A stretch of 64,000 nucleotides of DNA from Symbiodinium kawagutii (GCA_009767595.1 VSDK01007123.1:4748-68747); one strand, 5' to 3'; counted from the stretch's first letter, positions 1-11,810 are shown. Notes: generated by a model not told the origin, from the sequence alone. A program made the numbers and translations.

Positions 1-820
1 CCAAGCCAAGTAGAGATTACTCATTCTGAAACAGTGTTAAACTATTGGTTACAGTATCTCTTTGCGTTGGTGGTTTCATATCGACCTGCAATCACAGATC
101 ACATATAGTAGTTGCTTGCCTTTCAATGACATCTTGTTTTGGCTACAAACATGCCTTTCTTCAAGCATGAATTTACCGCATTGATTGTTGCTATTTGGAC
201 AGTGGCTACTCGCATGGAGCATGAACCGCCCATATCCATCCATACCCACAAAAATTTTAAACTGATCGAAGTGTTAAGCCCTTGTAACAAACAGCTAACC
301 ATCAAATTATTAAACACCATGGTTTATCTGGTCAGTTAGGCATTAATCATTGGCACAAAATGTTATAAGTTATAACGAACTATAACCCACAATCAAGCAA
401 CAAATGGTTTTACAAACCATTATCAAGCATCCTCTGTATCAGTTGCCGTTGTTAGCCACTACTAACAACTATTGACATACGAGAAACATTTATGAGTAAC
501 ATGGTCATCACTGATCACCATGATTCGACATTGATATCAGTTGGCTGATTATCAGAAACCTTTTCTCCACTATCATCAGTCACTATCATTCTAAACCGCT
601 ATAACCATTACAAACCATTCTGAACCATTCTTCACCACCACCAACCACTACTAACCATGACAACAATCTCAATACATTATTAATGATGATGACATACTAT
701 CATCAGCCATGGTATCACCATGATAAACCATGAATATCATCATAATCAAGCAGCAACCAGCGGTGAACAAATGGTTCATAGTCGTCAATAATAAGGTAAC
801 ATACCCAAGAATAACATGAT
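1..820. other. AT-rich non-coding stretch
   Basis: No convincing exon is seen. The stretch is rich in short degenerate words such as accatta, aaccat and catcat, which recur through the window. The small open frames here have random-looking composition. Confidence 0.5.
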
Positions 821-821
821 T

Positions 822-918
822 TAGGTCCCCAACTTTGAAAATAATGAGGTCAAATACACACGAATCATGGAGTTCAACAGCTTTATGGTGGTTTCTCAAA
901 GTTGGGGACCTAAAACAT
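822..918. repeat. Hairpin element with 22-bp inverted repeats
   Basis: The arm at about 831-850 (tttaggtccccaactttg) is the reverse complement of the arm at about 892-914 (caaagttggggacctaaa), with about 45 bp between them. The right arm contains the ggtggtttctcaaa end word of the MITE-like family seen at 51.7, 58.0 and 61.9 kb, so this is probably a rearranged member. Confidence 0.65.
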
Positions 919-979
919 GGACGGATGGTGAACCTTGGGTAGCCAACCACCATGCTTAGCTGATGGCTCTGTCCTGCAT

Positions 980-1056
980 CCAGCAGCTGCCGGTGAATCT
1001 GCACGATGGCCGACTTGCCACTGGCCTCACAGGGGAAGCTGACGGTGGCGTTCGCC
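980..1056 (-). CDS. Candidate internal exon, unknown protein
   Basis: A GC-rich island whose minus-strand frame reads ANATVSFPCEASGKSAIVQI and onward. A plausible AG acceptor lies at its upper edge and GC or GA donors at its lower edge. No family is recognised, and another minus-strand frame is also open across it. Confidence 0.3.
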
Positions 1057-1059
1057 ACT

Positions 1060-2148
1060 CATCAGTTGTGGCTGCACCGAAGAGGATGCGAATTGGTTGA
1101 TGTGTTGACCGGCACTCATTGACTAATGCTGGTTGACAATATTGATAGCAATATTCGTAATATATTAGAAATAGCGTTGATAAACATGAAAGGGTCAAGC
1201 TGTCAGTATTGCTCGATTCTATATGCATTAAAGAGTCTGGTCGATGATCGCAACAATCACTGGCACAGCGTGCCCATGCGAGCTGATCCTCCTGGTGATA
1301 AAGTTGTATCAAATTGAGGGAAAAAACAACGCACCATGATATCTTGCTAATGGTTGATAATGGTTCATAATGGCTGAATAATTGTGAATGATAGTTGAAC
1401 CATGATGTTTCATGATTCACGATCAGCAATAGTTTCGGCTTAACAACACTACTTGTAATATTTGATCGTGATAACTATTCATGAGTGACAATGTAGAGCA
1501 ATGATCAACAATTGCGATAAGAACTCATTATCTAGTTTGCCCGTGCCTGCACAACAAGTGGCCCACATCGCTCCCAAGTCTGCATAGCATGCAACGCATA
1601 GCAGGCTACGTGTGCCCCGGTCCATGCCTGAAACCCTCGTTGCAGTCAGCTCTGAATTGAGACTGCCAACGGCGATCTAAGGAATCATAGCTTGAAACCA
1701 GGTAGAGACGTAGAGAAACTGCGATCAATGACAAAATCATACTCTCCAAGAGACAATCCAAAAAGATCTCGGCAATTTCAGTTGCTTAGCTGCTTAGCAA
1801 GATTCCTTCCGTCAAAAGTAGGAGTACTTAAAGCAGGATCACATATATAGTTTTGGTTTGACTTGTTTAGACATATTTGGCACAGGTCAAGCATTGCTTG
1901 CCCATGGTGCACATAAAACACATTTAAAATTTGCTAACCCGTCGAGACCCACTATCTATCGCGGGATCCGCAAAATTATCACAGAGACGATTTTGTTGCG
2001 ATGCTCGCAAATCAAAAATTGCCGTCTACAAAAGCATCACAAGTTTGCTAAGTCAATATTGTCATCTTGTAGATCAAATCAAATATTGGGTCTTGTCAAG
2101 TTTGCTAAGTAGATTGATCTACAAAACCCCAAAAGTGGTTTGCACTAC
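1060..2148. other. Mostly non-coding; weak coding-like island near 1.53-1.66 kb
   Basis: Nothing firmly supported. The part around 1530-1660 is richer in GC and has a minus-strand frame of about 40 codons beginning with Met and containing several Cys. Its splice sites are unclear. Confidence 0.3.
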
Positions 2149-2217
2149 TGATGCGCGCGCCGTTCGCTTGCCTCCATGAACATCGTGCCAGGCTTGGTCA
2201 AGTTGACCTCGCTTCGG
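2149..2217 (-). CDS. Candidate internal exon, unknown protein
   Basis: The minus-strand frame reads RSEVNLTKPGTMFMEASERR. It is bounded by an AG acceptor (complement of 2218-2219) and a GT donor (complement of 2147-2148). It is GC-rich inside AT-rich DNA. No family recognised. Confidence 0.35.
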
Positions 2218-2730
2218 CTGGTGTTCAACAGGGGGGCAGGGGGGGGAGCCATCCAAAGCCCTGTAGCTGTGGATGATGGCCACATTAAAAACATGTTAAT
2301 CAAGGAGTATGTCATACGTTAATATTCGAACATTCGACATGGTGATGGTTGGTCAACCATTGGCCATGCTGATAAACCATGTCAATAGTATATATAGCCA
2401 TTGATCGTTGTGAGCAAAATGATTTTCATCACAGGGGAATGCACGAGCCGATATTGTGATCAGTTCCACATCCAAGTTCTGAGAAATCATGAGTTTCAAT
2501 ATTGAGACAAAGCGTGGCACGGTCTCTTTACTTGCCATCACTTCAGAGTCCGTCAATGGGATGCACGGATTGCTTGCCGCTGGCTGTACTCTGCTCTACA
2601 AGTATACAGTACATCAAAATGTCAATGAGAAGTGGTTCTTTCCCCTTTGTACGATCTTTCCTCCCAAATATCAACATGCACTACTCATGATATGAAATGT
2701 TCCTCAAGTCATTGAGTCATCCCCTTCATA

Positions 2731-3046
2731 TCATGGAATATTGCTTTCCCGGAAGAGATCAATGCTCGCTGAAGACCACTTTGAGGTGTTCAGGGGTGTC
2801 CATGTCAGGGGCCAGGCCTGGTAGTGCTTCACTGTGTAGAGCTCTGACTCTTCCAGTGACCTCTGGATGACTGCCCTCATGGGCAACGCAAACGCCTAGC
2901 TTCAAGCACAACACAACATGACTCGTCGGCTGAAAAAAGATCACCGTGGCCAGACTTCCCTGTGGCGCCTTGGCAATAGAATCTCCAGACCGGCCAGGAA
3001 CGGCAGCTTTTGCCGCGTCTGGCAGGCGACGGACCAGCACCCATTT
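2731..3046 (-). CDS. 3' end of a spliced gene, unknown protein
   Basis: Two minus-strand exons, 3046-2945 (34 codons) and 2895-2731 (54 codons plus a TGA stop), join in phase across a 49-nt GT-AG intron. The first starts KWVLVRRLPDAAKAAVPG; the second contains MRAVIQRSLEESELYTVKHY and ends in FRESNIP. The intron is pyrimidine-rich before its acceptor. Upstream exons must lie at higher coordinates; the island at 5142-5254 is one possibility. No family is recognised. The composition, soluble and mixed in charge with Trp and Tyr near the end, is protein-like. The exon pair is well supported by frame; the gene's extent is not. Confidence 0.65.
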
Positions 3047-3534
3047 CTGTGGCAAACAAAAGGTTGATTCAGGAAACAAGCAGCGCGAGTTTTTGTTGCT
3101 TCTAGCAACGGTCAGATTGTTCTTGGCTCTTATTAACCAGTACCAACTAACCAGTGGCAATGAACCATTTCAAGCAACGGTCAGATTCTCCGATCACGTT
3201 GATTCCCCGGTGGTAATCAACCAAACTTAGCATCGACATCAAACGAGCATGGACAACAACCAAGCAATGGCTAGCCTTGGAGACCCATTCGCTGAAATGC
3301 AAGCGTAGCTCTCCGAGTCCATCTCGCCTAGACAGCCATTGCACATGTCAGAACTAGGAATGAACTTAGTATACCCTCTGGTAAACCAAGATGGCAATAG
3401 ACAATCACCATTTTTTGAAGGCAAACCCTGGTAAACCAGCTATACATGGTGGATTTTCCATTGTTCAAAGCGATCGTCCTTGTCGATCTCATCCTAATCC
3501 TCCCCGTGATACTGTCATCATTGAAGTCATCAAT

Positions 3535-3960
3535 ATCATGCTCATCCTCCTCATCCTTCTCATCAGCATCATTGTCACCTCATCATCCTTCTCCTCATCC
3601 TTTTCACCATCAGCATCCTCCTCATCGTTGTGTTCCCCATCCTGTTTATCCCATTATATCTCGTGAATGAGTTGACTTTGTTGCCTCAGTCCCTGAGGCT
3701 CCGGACATTTCCGCTGAGACCACCTCTGGCCGTTCCTCAACTCCAAGTGAGCTGCTGAACAAGTGGCACCCCGCCCCTGGAACCACCTTAAAGAATGTGA
3801 ACCACAGCTTTTTTTGTGTGGACATGCCAATGTGTATCTTGAAACATGCTTGCCACAGTAGTGGTAGTAGCGGTAGTATTCGTAGTGGTGGTGGTGGTAA
3901 GGAGGAGTAGCAGTAGCAGTAGCAGCAGCAACAACAGCAGCAAAAGTAACAGCAATACAA
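3535..3960. repeat. Two simple-sequence tracts flanking a coding-like island
   Basis: 3535-3640 is a degenerate pyrimidine repeat built from catcctcctcatc. 3870-3955 is a degenerate GTAGT/AGCAGC repeat. Between them, 3686-3783 is GC-rich and open on both strands: a plus frame reads EAPDISAETTSGRSSTPSEL, and a minus frame reads SSSLGVEERPEVVSAEMSG. It is probably an exon of unknown strand. Confidence 0.4.
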
Positions 3961-4024
3961 GATGACAGTAAATACAGACCCGTAATATGCAACCAAGAGC
4001 GATTCCGTTCTCTGCTCGTGTGCT

Positions 4025-4390
4025 GTGGAATGTCTCGATGCTTGCAATATACCCACGTCTTTACATAGTCACATTTTGCTGCGCCCTCTTGTCACAAGCA
4101 CAGCCCAACCAAGCAAGGAAGCCAAGGGTCTTGACAGCTCCAGCATGATCAACATCGCACCCCTGCCACTCAGAATGAGGTCTCCATTGATGCCAGTGAT
4201 TTACATCGAGGGTGATTTGAACCCATCTTGGAACCTGCTTTTATTGGACCAACCAGCCCTGACCAGTCACATTCCCTGTCACCAAGCTGCTTCATCCTTC
4301 GATGAAAGCCGTGCAGCCACTTCAGCGGCACTCCCTGGATCCAAGGGTGGGGATCCCCAGCTGACCCCAAGATGGTCTTGGTATGGCTGA
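4025..4390 (+). other. Open frame of 121 codons, coding status unclear
   Basis: The plus frame is open from an ATG, while an overlapping minus frame (4170-4505) is open for 111 codons. Neither has clear splice sites or a recognisable domain. The stretch is moderately GC-rich, so an exon may be hidden here. Confidence 0.25.
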
Positions 4391-4974
4391 ACTCGTCGGT
4401 GGCTGGGGATACCCCACACTGTGCCAAAAAGAGGCTTCTTGGCATATCAAACAGCTTACATATATGTGTAAGCCCTAGGAGGCTTGATACAATGATATCG
4501 AACATTTTCAGGGAGGCGTCCGCTTTCGGCGTTTTCTGTACGTACCGTCCGTCTCTCTTTCTTTCTCTCTCTCTTCAGCGTCCAAGATCCGGAACTTGGC
4601 AGGGAAACAGTGTGAGACGATGCGTTTCACAGTCTGGATGGTCCCCAACCGCAATTCAAACTGCTCCGGAAACTTTTGACTAACAATCTCTTCAGGTGGA
4701 TGCTGAGCTGAACAACTACAAGACTTTGAAACCAATATCAGGTCACTAACTACTAATAAATCGTCCTACATATAGTACCAATACCAAAATTAATCAAAAT
4801 TATAGTCTGTTTGTCTGTTTATATCTGATGATTTCTTAAAATGAGCATAACCCAAATCATCCTCTATTATATGTTGACCACTTAAAACAATGCACCGACA
4901 ATTTTGAGCTAATCCCATGGCTTGAGAAACCACCATATTGGTCTTTTCTTGGTTATTGTCACCTACTATCAACC

Positions 4975-5130
4975 ATCATAATCGCTTGAAACCACATCAA
5001 AACCATAGAAACTACCACATGTTTCTTGAAAACCCCATAAAATGTTTGGTTCACTACTATTAATGGTCAATGAAAGAAGATTTCGGGGTACCCCATGGTT
5101 TTCCTATGGCTTGAGAAACCACCAGGCCTC
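4975..5130. repeat. MITE-like hairpin family 2 member, diverged
   Basis: Contains two gaaacyacca end words and the inner ggggtacccca block that mark the ggtggtttctcaaa family. The ends are diverged and one arm appears duplicated. Confidence 0.5.
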
Positions 5131-5141
5131 GATTCAGCTAC

Positions 5142-5254
5142 TCCAGGCCTTTGCGAAAGGACTGCGATGTGAGGCTGCGCAAGTCCTCAGTGCGACCCAT
5201 CTCCTCCACATCTGGACCTTGGCAGAGAGACGACCACTGGGCCTGGCTACGGAT
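5142..5254 (-). CDS. Candidate internal exon, unknown protein
   Basis: The minus-strand frame includes GPDVEEMGRTEDLRSLTSQS. An AG acceptor follows a tcttg-rich tract (complement of 5255-5256), and a GT donor follows (complement of 5140-5141). The plus strand is also open and helix-like across the same island, so strand is uncertain. Minus is preferred because the nearest firm genes on both sides are minus. Confidence 0.4.
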
Positions 5255-5262
5255 CTTCAAGA

Positions 5263-6131
5263 ATTGTCAAGAATCATGGTAGCCATAGGTTAACTATCAC
5301 ATTAAACAGATAGGTTTGTGGCTTAATATGATTGAGGTTCATATGTTTGATTTGGATGGGTTTGTTGGGATTAATATTCAACAAATAAGTTTATAGTAGT
5401 TAATTTGGATAGGTCAAGCTATTTATCCTCAAGAATCGTCATGTCAAGATCAACTACCATAAACCTATCCAGTGGTTAAACTAATTGGTTTGTGGTGGTA
5501 AATCGTCAAGTTTCAACAATGATCACTGAATGGCTCATGGCTGCGTAGTCATACTGTTGCTAATCAATTTATGTGTCTTGAAGACAGAGAACTGCCTGAA
5601 CAAATCCAGCAAGTACACAAGCATGTAAGCATAGGCTCTGTTGCACAGCAGAGGATCTATGCAAAGACGACATGCATCGGATGCATCGCTGAGCTATCGA
5701 CCAGAACGACTCAAACCAAACAATCTCCTTGTACCTGACATGGCGAACAGCTCAGCAAGAAATGCTGTACAGCAACCCAAATATAGTTCCTCAGTCCCAT
5801 GCTGCACATTGCTGCACCAGTTCTTGCATGCTCAGAAGAGTGACCCTCCCAGAAGGAGAAGGAAAACAAATGGTTCGAATCTATGCTGTGGGCGTAGCAC
5901 CTCAAGTATCGAGACCAGTTGGCACCACCTTGACATGGATCAAGGTTGCTCAACAACCTTACCATGAATAGTTGTACGATAAAACATCAATAAATGAATG
6001 AATGATATGAACTGTATTATATGTTGTTTTCACACATGCGTTTTCCAGACTCAAACATGCATTGTTACAAAACTTCAGTGTTCACATACATATTCAATAT
6101 GTCTTGATATGCACAGCTTAAACTTCAGTCT
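5263..6131. other. Mostly non-coding
   Basis: Repeat-like AT-rich sequence with words such as aaactaattggtttgtgg. A plus open frame at 5729-5971 ends in a coding-looking 45-codon segment, but I found no partner exon. Confidence 0.3.
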
Positions 6132-8828
6132 TTATTGATCTGTATCCATGTTGCTCAACACGTTGCTCCGCACGCTGTTAGCTGAATAGGGCTCACCGTT
6201 GCTCGCTCCGTTGCTGTTCTGAATCTCGAAGGCGTCCAAGTCCTGAGGGGCTCAAGGGGTGGACAAACACTGGGCTATTCAACATTAACCAGGGGGTAAT
6301 GGTCAGCAAGGAATATTAATGGTGACCAACTTGATTGCTAACCATTACCCCCAACAATTGTTGTTAACCATTACCTCCTTGTTAACCGTAATTGTCAACA
6401 AGACTTGTTGATTACCCCTTAATTGGGTAATGGTTAATAAGAAAGTGCGTACTGTTGACCACTAGTGGGGTTTATATGTGAAGTATTGTAGTGGTTAACA
6501 GGGGGGCAATGGTGAACATATGAAAGGGTAAACCAAGGGGTTGCCCCTAGTATTGACCAGGAAGCAATATAAGGGGTAATTGTTAGTGGTAATGTTATGG
6601 TATATGTTCATCACTGGGTAATGGTTGACATATGAACCTGGTATGGTTGACATATTGACCATGGCGATTGGTAGCAAAGGAAATTGGTAAGAAAACACTA
6701 ACCAATAACAATGATTAATTACCCTTGATTGTTGCTTATAGCCAGGTGTGGCTGACAATCGCACAGCGTAGCTTGAATCTTCACTAAACAAATAGGGCTA
6801 ACTAATGGCCATCAGTGACTAACAACAAGCAAAGGTTGATATTTGTGATCAATTGCGGCTTGCAATGGTTGACAGTGGTTTCAATGATGGTCAATCACTC
6901 TGACAGCTCCTCAATAAAAGTGCCTGACGAGTGGTAAAATTCATCCACAGGAGTTTCTGGCTGTGACAAAATTTGGGTGATCCAGCCATGCCATTTTAGC
7001 TAGTCATTCACCTCCGGATATCAAATTAGTGCTTCTGTGCCTGTCATCCCAATTAATGGTATGATTACCGTATGCAGCTGTGGGTCAACCCTGGTACCCC
7101 TAGTGAACATCCAATAAAATGCACAAATTATAGGAGCTGTTGGAATGTGACATTTCTTGGGCGATGGTACCTGCACTGTTCAACAGCTTGGCAGCTTCAT
7201 CCTCATTAGCGGAATATCAGCCTAATTGGTGGGATAGGGATATTACCAGAAGGATATATAACTATAGATCCCGTTCAACTAATGGAATCTTGGGGCATGG
7301 CATTCACCTACCCGTTTTATTGAGATTGTGTATAGGCTCCAAATACATCTCAATTAAACGCATGGATTACAGTATATATAATAAAACAATATGAAATATG
7401 TCGTTACCATGACCCAGGTTTCTGTGCAGCTCTTGCATGGTGAAGAAAGACATCTTGACTTGTTAAGGACGTATACCCCCGATCCTTGGCGGTTCAAAGC
7501 CCCAGTCGTTTTGGCCAAAAGGATGGAAAACAGCCACACGGCGGGACATTCATCAGATTTGTTCTCAGCCCTAGAGTTGCTTTGACCAAAGTCCACAAAT
7601 GGCAGGCAAAAAAATGGCCGTTTCATCTCAGTTTCATGGGCCGTTTCATACCCGGCACTGGCCATGGCATGGCTGGCAGCTTCCACCAAGCCTGGCCTTG
7701 GACACCACACCATGTCCTGCTCTGAGTTGCCGACAAAAAAGTTTGGATCGCTGAAATCCAATGGGTTCAGGTCGCTGGCGTTGGCTGTCAACATCGCAGT
7801 CTGCGGCACGGCCCGCTTAGCACAGTTGGATGCCGTTGGTTGATGCTCATTGATAGATAGCTATCCCGTGTTGTCCCTGGTGAGTGCCGGATTTTGACGA
7901 TTGAGCACCATTCACAACCCACCTGACAAGTTTCTTGGTGCTGGCCTGCCAGCTTTCTGCCAAATCTTTGAACTGAACTGGTTTCCCCGGGCAGTGTTGG
8001 CGCCCCAAAACTAGCGGTGCTTAACAAAGGTCGATGGTTGGTTAGTGGTTAGCTAGTGGTTGGTTGATGGTTTGGTGATGCTTGGGTGAATGGTCTCTCT
8101 GTTACTACGTAGTAACATTGTCATTTTTTCTCTTTATGGTTAATGGTTGCTTGATACTTTCTCTCTCACTGGTTTCCCTGTTGGAGTAGATGGTTGGTTA
8201 ATGCTTGGGGGTCACTACCACCATTCATGCCGAAACATGGCCCACCCCACCTCTAACACCGTGCCGCGATCGTGTTTCTTCAGCAAGGGATTGGCAAAGG
8301 CCAAGACCTCTCCGCCAAGTAAGTTGCCGCCAGGTCTGTTGGTGCTTGGTGCTTGGTGATATGTCAAACTCGTTTCGGAACACACTACGAGGAAGGCCAC
8401 CCGTGGCGTTACCCAACAAGGGATACAACGTGCAAAACTGAAAGCCACCCACCATCACTTCTTTCACATTTGAGCAACTGCAGACCATCAGCAGCAACTG
8501 CATGACCTGCCGGGTTTTTTCACACACAAATACTCCGAAAGACACTGGCAATTGGCCGGTGAAATCTGCATTTTTTGGATGAGGTGATGGCATATCTAAC
8601 ACGATCAGTTGCCACATGTCATCGTGGCAAATGTCCAGCAGGAACAACACGCCAGGCTCCCCGCGCGATCGCCTCCAGGCGATCGCGCTGCCAATGATAT
8701 AGAGAAGTCTGCAGGATCTTGGACCTGAGCATAGCATCACTCGATTGGCTGATGGCAACTCCAGGACATGGTTTTACTAGAGTAGCAGTTCCTGGATCCA
8801 TAAATGCAATTTTTGTTCCCAACCATTT
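6132..8828 (-). CDS. 3' part of a six-exon gene, unknown protein
   Basis: The minus-strand exon chain is 8828-8725, 8687-8413, 8351 to about 8240, 8010-7909, 7784-7414 and 6242-6132, ending in TAA. Phases match at every junction except the one between about 8240 and 8010, which I could not resolve. Recognisable stretches are KIAFMDPGTATLVKPCPGVA, LFLLDICHDDMWQLIVLD and PVQFKDLAESWQASTKKLV; the longest exon (123 codons) starts NASDLNPLDFSDPNFF, and the tail is Ser/Asn-rich (IQNSNGASNGEPYS). No domain is recognised. The last intron (about 1.2 kb) is full of repeat words. The 8688-8724 interval would be an intron of only 37 nt; a frameshift is the alternative. The 5' end is not in this model. 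Confidence 0.65.
7075..7165 (+). repeat. Short interspersed repeat, copy 1
   Basis: Shares a diverged block with 44428-44515: a ccctagtgaacatcca core followed about 25 bp later by ctgttggaatgtga. The function is unknown. Confidence 0.45.
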
Positions 8829-8904
8829 CTGGGATTTTCTGGGAGTTTTTGAGACCTCCAGGTCATTTAATTTTTGGAGTGAAAGCACTAGTGACTGTTC
8901 CAAG

Positions 8905-9683
8905 ATCCGCCCAGCTGATGTCAGGGCCCAATCTGCGATTGTCTAAGTGGAGTTCTGAGTGAACAGCGACATTGTCAGATATGTCCATGCTCTACTCCCA
9001 AAACATTAGTCAAGCAACTCATTCCAGATTTTTCCTTTCGGCCGTCATCCCCATTCAAGAGATGGAAAATAAAGGACACCATCACTGAAGAATATAGTTG
9101 ACAGCGGCTACCTTTGAGTACCTTTTACTACTTGATGGACTTACTGGAAGTATGCAAAACACCAATCATAGACCTTGCCCCATCAGTTGAGAATCAGGTT
9201 GTGCGCAAAAATTGACAGCTTCACTTGTTTCTGGTTAATTATAAAATTATCAATTCTGCACCCGGCATGCCAGCAAGTAGTAAAACACACGCATGTATCA
9301 ATTGCAAACGGCATACTTGTCACGCACATATGTAATATAATGTGATATGTAATATGTGGAATGTAGTACAATATTCATGTGCAAATATATAAGTAATGCA
9401 CATATATGCAAATCGACCTTTTTTTGCAAACCCAAGAATGAACATATAACTACATAGATATAAAAATAAAGATATAACAATCACATGTACGTATATAATG
9501 ATATACATTATTCATATCATTGAATATATTCAATTATCAACATAAATATCTTTCGTACATATCATTGCAAATATTCACAAAATGCATGAACATATGTGTG
9601 TATATTTGAATATATATATATATATATATTTATTTATTCAAATAAATAAATTACCATATCCATATCATATAAATGAACAAATA
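8905..9683. other. AT-rich non-coding stretch with AT microsatellite
   Basis: 9180-9660 is strongly AT-rich with catata/tatgta words and a (TA)n then (TTTA)n tract at about 9607-9655. No exon is seen. Confidence 0.55.
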
Positions 9684-9772
9684 TGGTTCCCCTTCTATTA
9701 ACCATTGTTTTCCTTGTTATTGTTGGTTATTATCCTTCATTAGTGGTTGGTTAATATTGACCCATGGCCATA
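9684..9772 (+). repeat. MITE-like family 1, left-truncated copy
   Basis: Runs from ggttccccttctattaacc to ttaatattgacccatggcca, matching the body and right end of the family at 11634, 53082 and 62929. The left ggctgygggtcaaaa end is missing. Confidence 0.65.
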
Positions 9773-9809
9773 TGTATGTGTCACTTTCATGTTCTGCTTT
9801 CCGCTCAAC

Positions 9810-9892
9810 CATCCCCTGGTCGCTGGGCCGTCCGGCTTATCCCAGGTGGGCGTGGCATCCTTGGGTTTGCAATAGCGATACGTCGAGGTGTC
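9810..9892 (-). CDS. Internal exon encoding the C-terminal half of a WW-like domain
   Basis: The minus-strand frame reads DTSTYRYCKPKDATPTWDKP then a Gly/Pro tail. A WW domain folds into three strands and binds proline-rich peptides. Its second half has an aromatic Tyr-x-Tyr pair, a turn, the second Trp, then Pro at W+3. All of these are visible here (YRY, TW, WDKP). A Cys sits where Asn is usual. An in-frame Trp lies 21 residues before the second Trp, as in complete WW domains, but an in-frame TGA just upstream and the AG at the complement of 9893-9894 suggest the first half comes from another exon. The GT donor is the complement of 9808-9809. The parent gene is unknown. Confidence 0.5.
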
Positions 9893-10545
9893 CTCCAGCG
9901 TTGACCAGCGTCATGGCCCGAACCAAGTAACGGCAAGGGCGGTTCCTTGATGGTTCATGGATGGTGAATTGATGATTAAGTGATGGTTCACTGGTGAATA
10001 AATAACCTATATATTGACAATGAACCTTGCGGGGATGGATAGTCAGTTGATGGTTAATTGATGGAGAACAAAACTGCGCATGGTATGTATCTAGCCAGAG
10101 TTTCTAGTCTCTGTTCTAGCCAGAGTTGCATACCAGCTAGAAATACTTGCAGAGTTTCTAGTCTCTATTTGGGCAACTGCTGCGCAGGAATTGATCCTCT
10201 CGAAAGTTTCCTAGGCAGAACTTGAGGCTTTCAGCGTCCGGAGCCATCGGACAGTGAAGCCGTTGCAATACCGTTGTTGCTCAGTATTAACCATGTCATT
10301 GGGCGTTTGTTGACCATTATAGACCATTAGGCTAGAAGAACCATGATTAATCAAAGCATTAAAACAACTTAAACGAACATCAATGATACTATGGTCGGTC
10401 GCTTGTTGCCCCGAGGCCCTAGTCTTAGCCATTGTTAATCACTTTACCGCCAGTCGACGAACGTCAATCCTGATGGTCGCTTCTCCCAAAGTCAACTCTG
10501 CCTGTAAAGAATCTGACTACAGTTTGGTGGGGCCCACACAGCAAC

Positions 10546-11103
10546 ATGTTGAGATGGGCATGTGCTAGAAATTCTGATGCACAGGCAAATGTTGTTTATG
10601 CACATGTACGAACACGTATTGATGTGGATATGCACTGTACACATATTAATTTCTACCTACACTTACAACGCATACAATGCAACATTGATATAATATACGT
10701 TAATGAGTTTGTAGATATAGGAGTTTGTTCTGTTGCATTGTCCGTAATTGATGTACCTACCAAATTGGCCGGGTCTCCCACGGCGGGTCAAACCGGACTA
10801 GTCATAGTGTGTTGTTCCAGTCGTGGGGTTGGGGGTCCCAACTCACCTGCTGAAAGAACCCCGGCACTACCTCCTTGGCACTCCTACGACTTTGATGCTA
10901 GAAAGCTCTGGTACGAGGGTCTAGGGCCAAGGGAGCTCAAAAAAAAGGGTAAGTCTGTAAGGGAAAGCGTCACAAATGACACCAATCACTCATCAGAATA
11001 CAACATTCATATAGCAAAAATAGGACTACTAGAATTGTTACTGTCTTCGAGATCCAAAAAAAGCACCAGAAGAGAGCATGCGCATCTGTTCATGATACAA
11101 TGA
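10546..11103 (+). mobile_element. 185-codon ORF, probable decayed transposable-element ORF
   Basis: One open frame with a basic, Ser-rich second half; it includes WHSYDFDARKLWYEGLGPRE and VTNDTNHSSEYNIHIAKIGL. It has no flanking exons, lies in repeat-rich DNA, and apparently similar sequence continues past the stop in another frame (around 11105-11190), as expected for a decayed interspersed element. I associate this kind of sequence with repeat-derived peptides in dinoflagellate gene models, but cannot name the element class. A host-gene exon is the alternative. Confidence 0.4.
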
Positions 11104-11195
11104 GAGTTGTCACTTTGGATATCCTATGCTAGGAGGCTCGCCGTAGTTCCGAGGACTGGTCACTTGGTTTTCTTATCTTCACCAGTCACTCTTCC

Positions 11196-11290
11196 ATATG
11201 AGGGTTTCTCATAATAGGGAACCTCCAAAAATGGATTGTTTATTACTATAAATGATTGTTAAGAAATGATTTGGCGGTACCCCTATTTTT
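11196..11290. repeat. MITE-like family 2 member
   Basis: Starts gggtttctcataataggg and ends ggcggtacccctatttttagaaac, giving the family's inverted arms around an AT-rich core that includes aatggattgtttatta. Confidence 0.6.
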
Positions 11291-11633
11291 AGAAACAGTC
11301 ATATATACACACGCACACATTTTCTTTTGTATGTCCACCAAACGGCAAACCTTTGCAATCTGGTGTTCTACAATCGCTCTGGATCAATCAGGATCACAAC
11401 AGGTCAGTTGCTTGATGCGAACAAAACTGCAAGCTGATATGTCGTGACTTGACCTATCCCACACTGATGCAAATTCACCCTATCAGGTCAAACCAACTAC
11501 CATGAGTTTGCAGTCAGTTACAACGAAATCTCATCCAGTGAATCTACTTCTAGTCGTCAGCGTGACACCAAACTAGGCGGAAAACTTCGAGACTCTTAAA
11601 CTAGGCGGAACACTTCGAGACTCTTAGGAATTA

Positions 11634-11752
11634 TGGCTGCGGGTCAAAACCTTGTACCGCCTGGTTCCCCTATCATTAACCTTTGTTTTCCTTATCATTG
11701 TTGGTCATTATCCCCCATGAAATTGCTTGGTTAATATTTACCCATAGCCATA
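11634..11752 (+). repeat. MITE-like family 1, full copy
   Basis: The left end atggctgcgggtcaaaac is the near reverse complement of the right end ttaatatttacccatagccat. The inside carries the family blocks ggttccccyatcattaacc and ttgttggtcattatc. Confidence 0.75.
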
Positions 11753-11810
11753 TCTGCCTGGCGAGTTGCCAAGCGTCTAGCAGTTACCTCCTAGTGAGTC
11801 TCCGTTACAC

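Noticed and set aside
5641..5971. Overlapping plus-strand ORFs
   Set aside because: One has a protein-like end, but no splice partner or start context could be fixed; kept only as a weak possibility.
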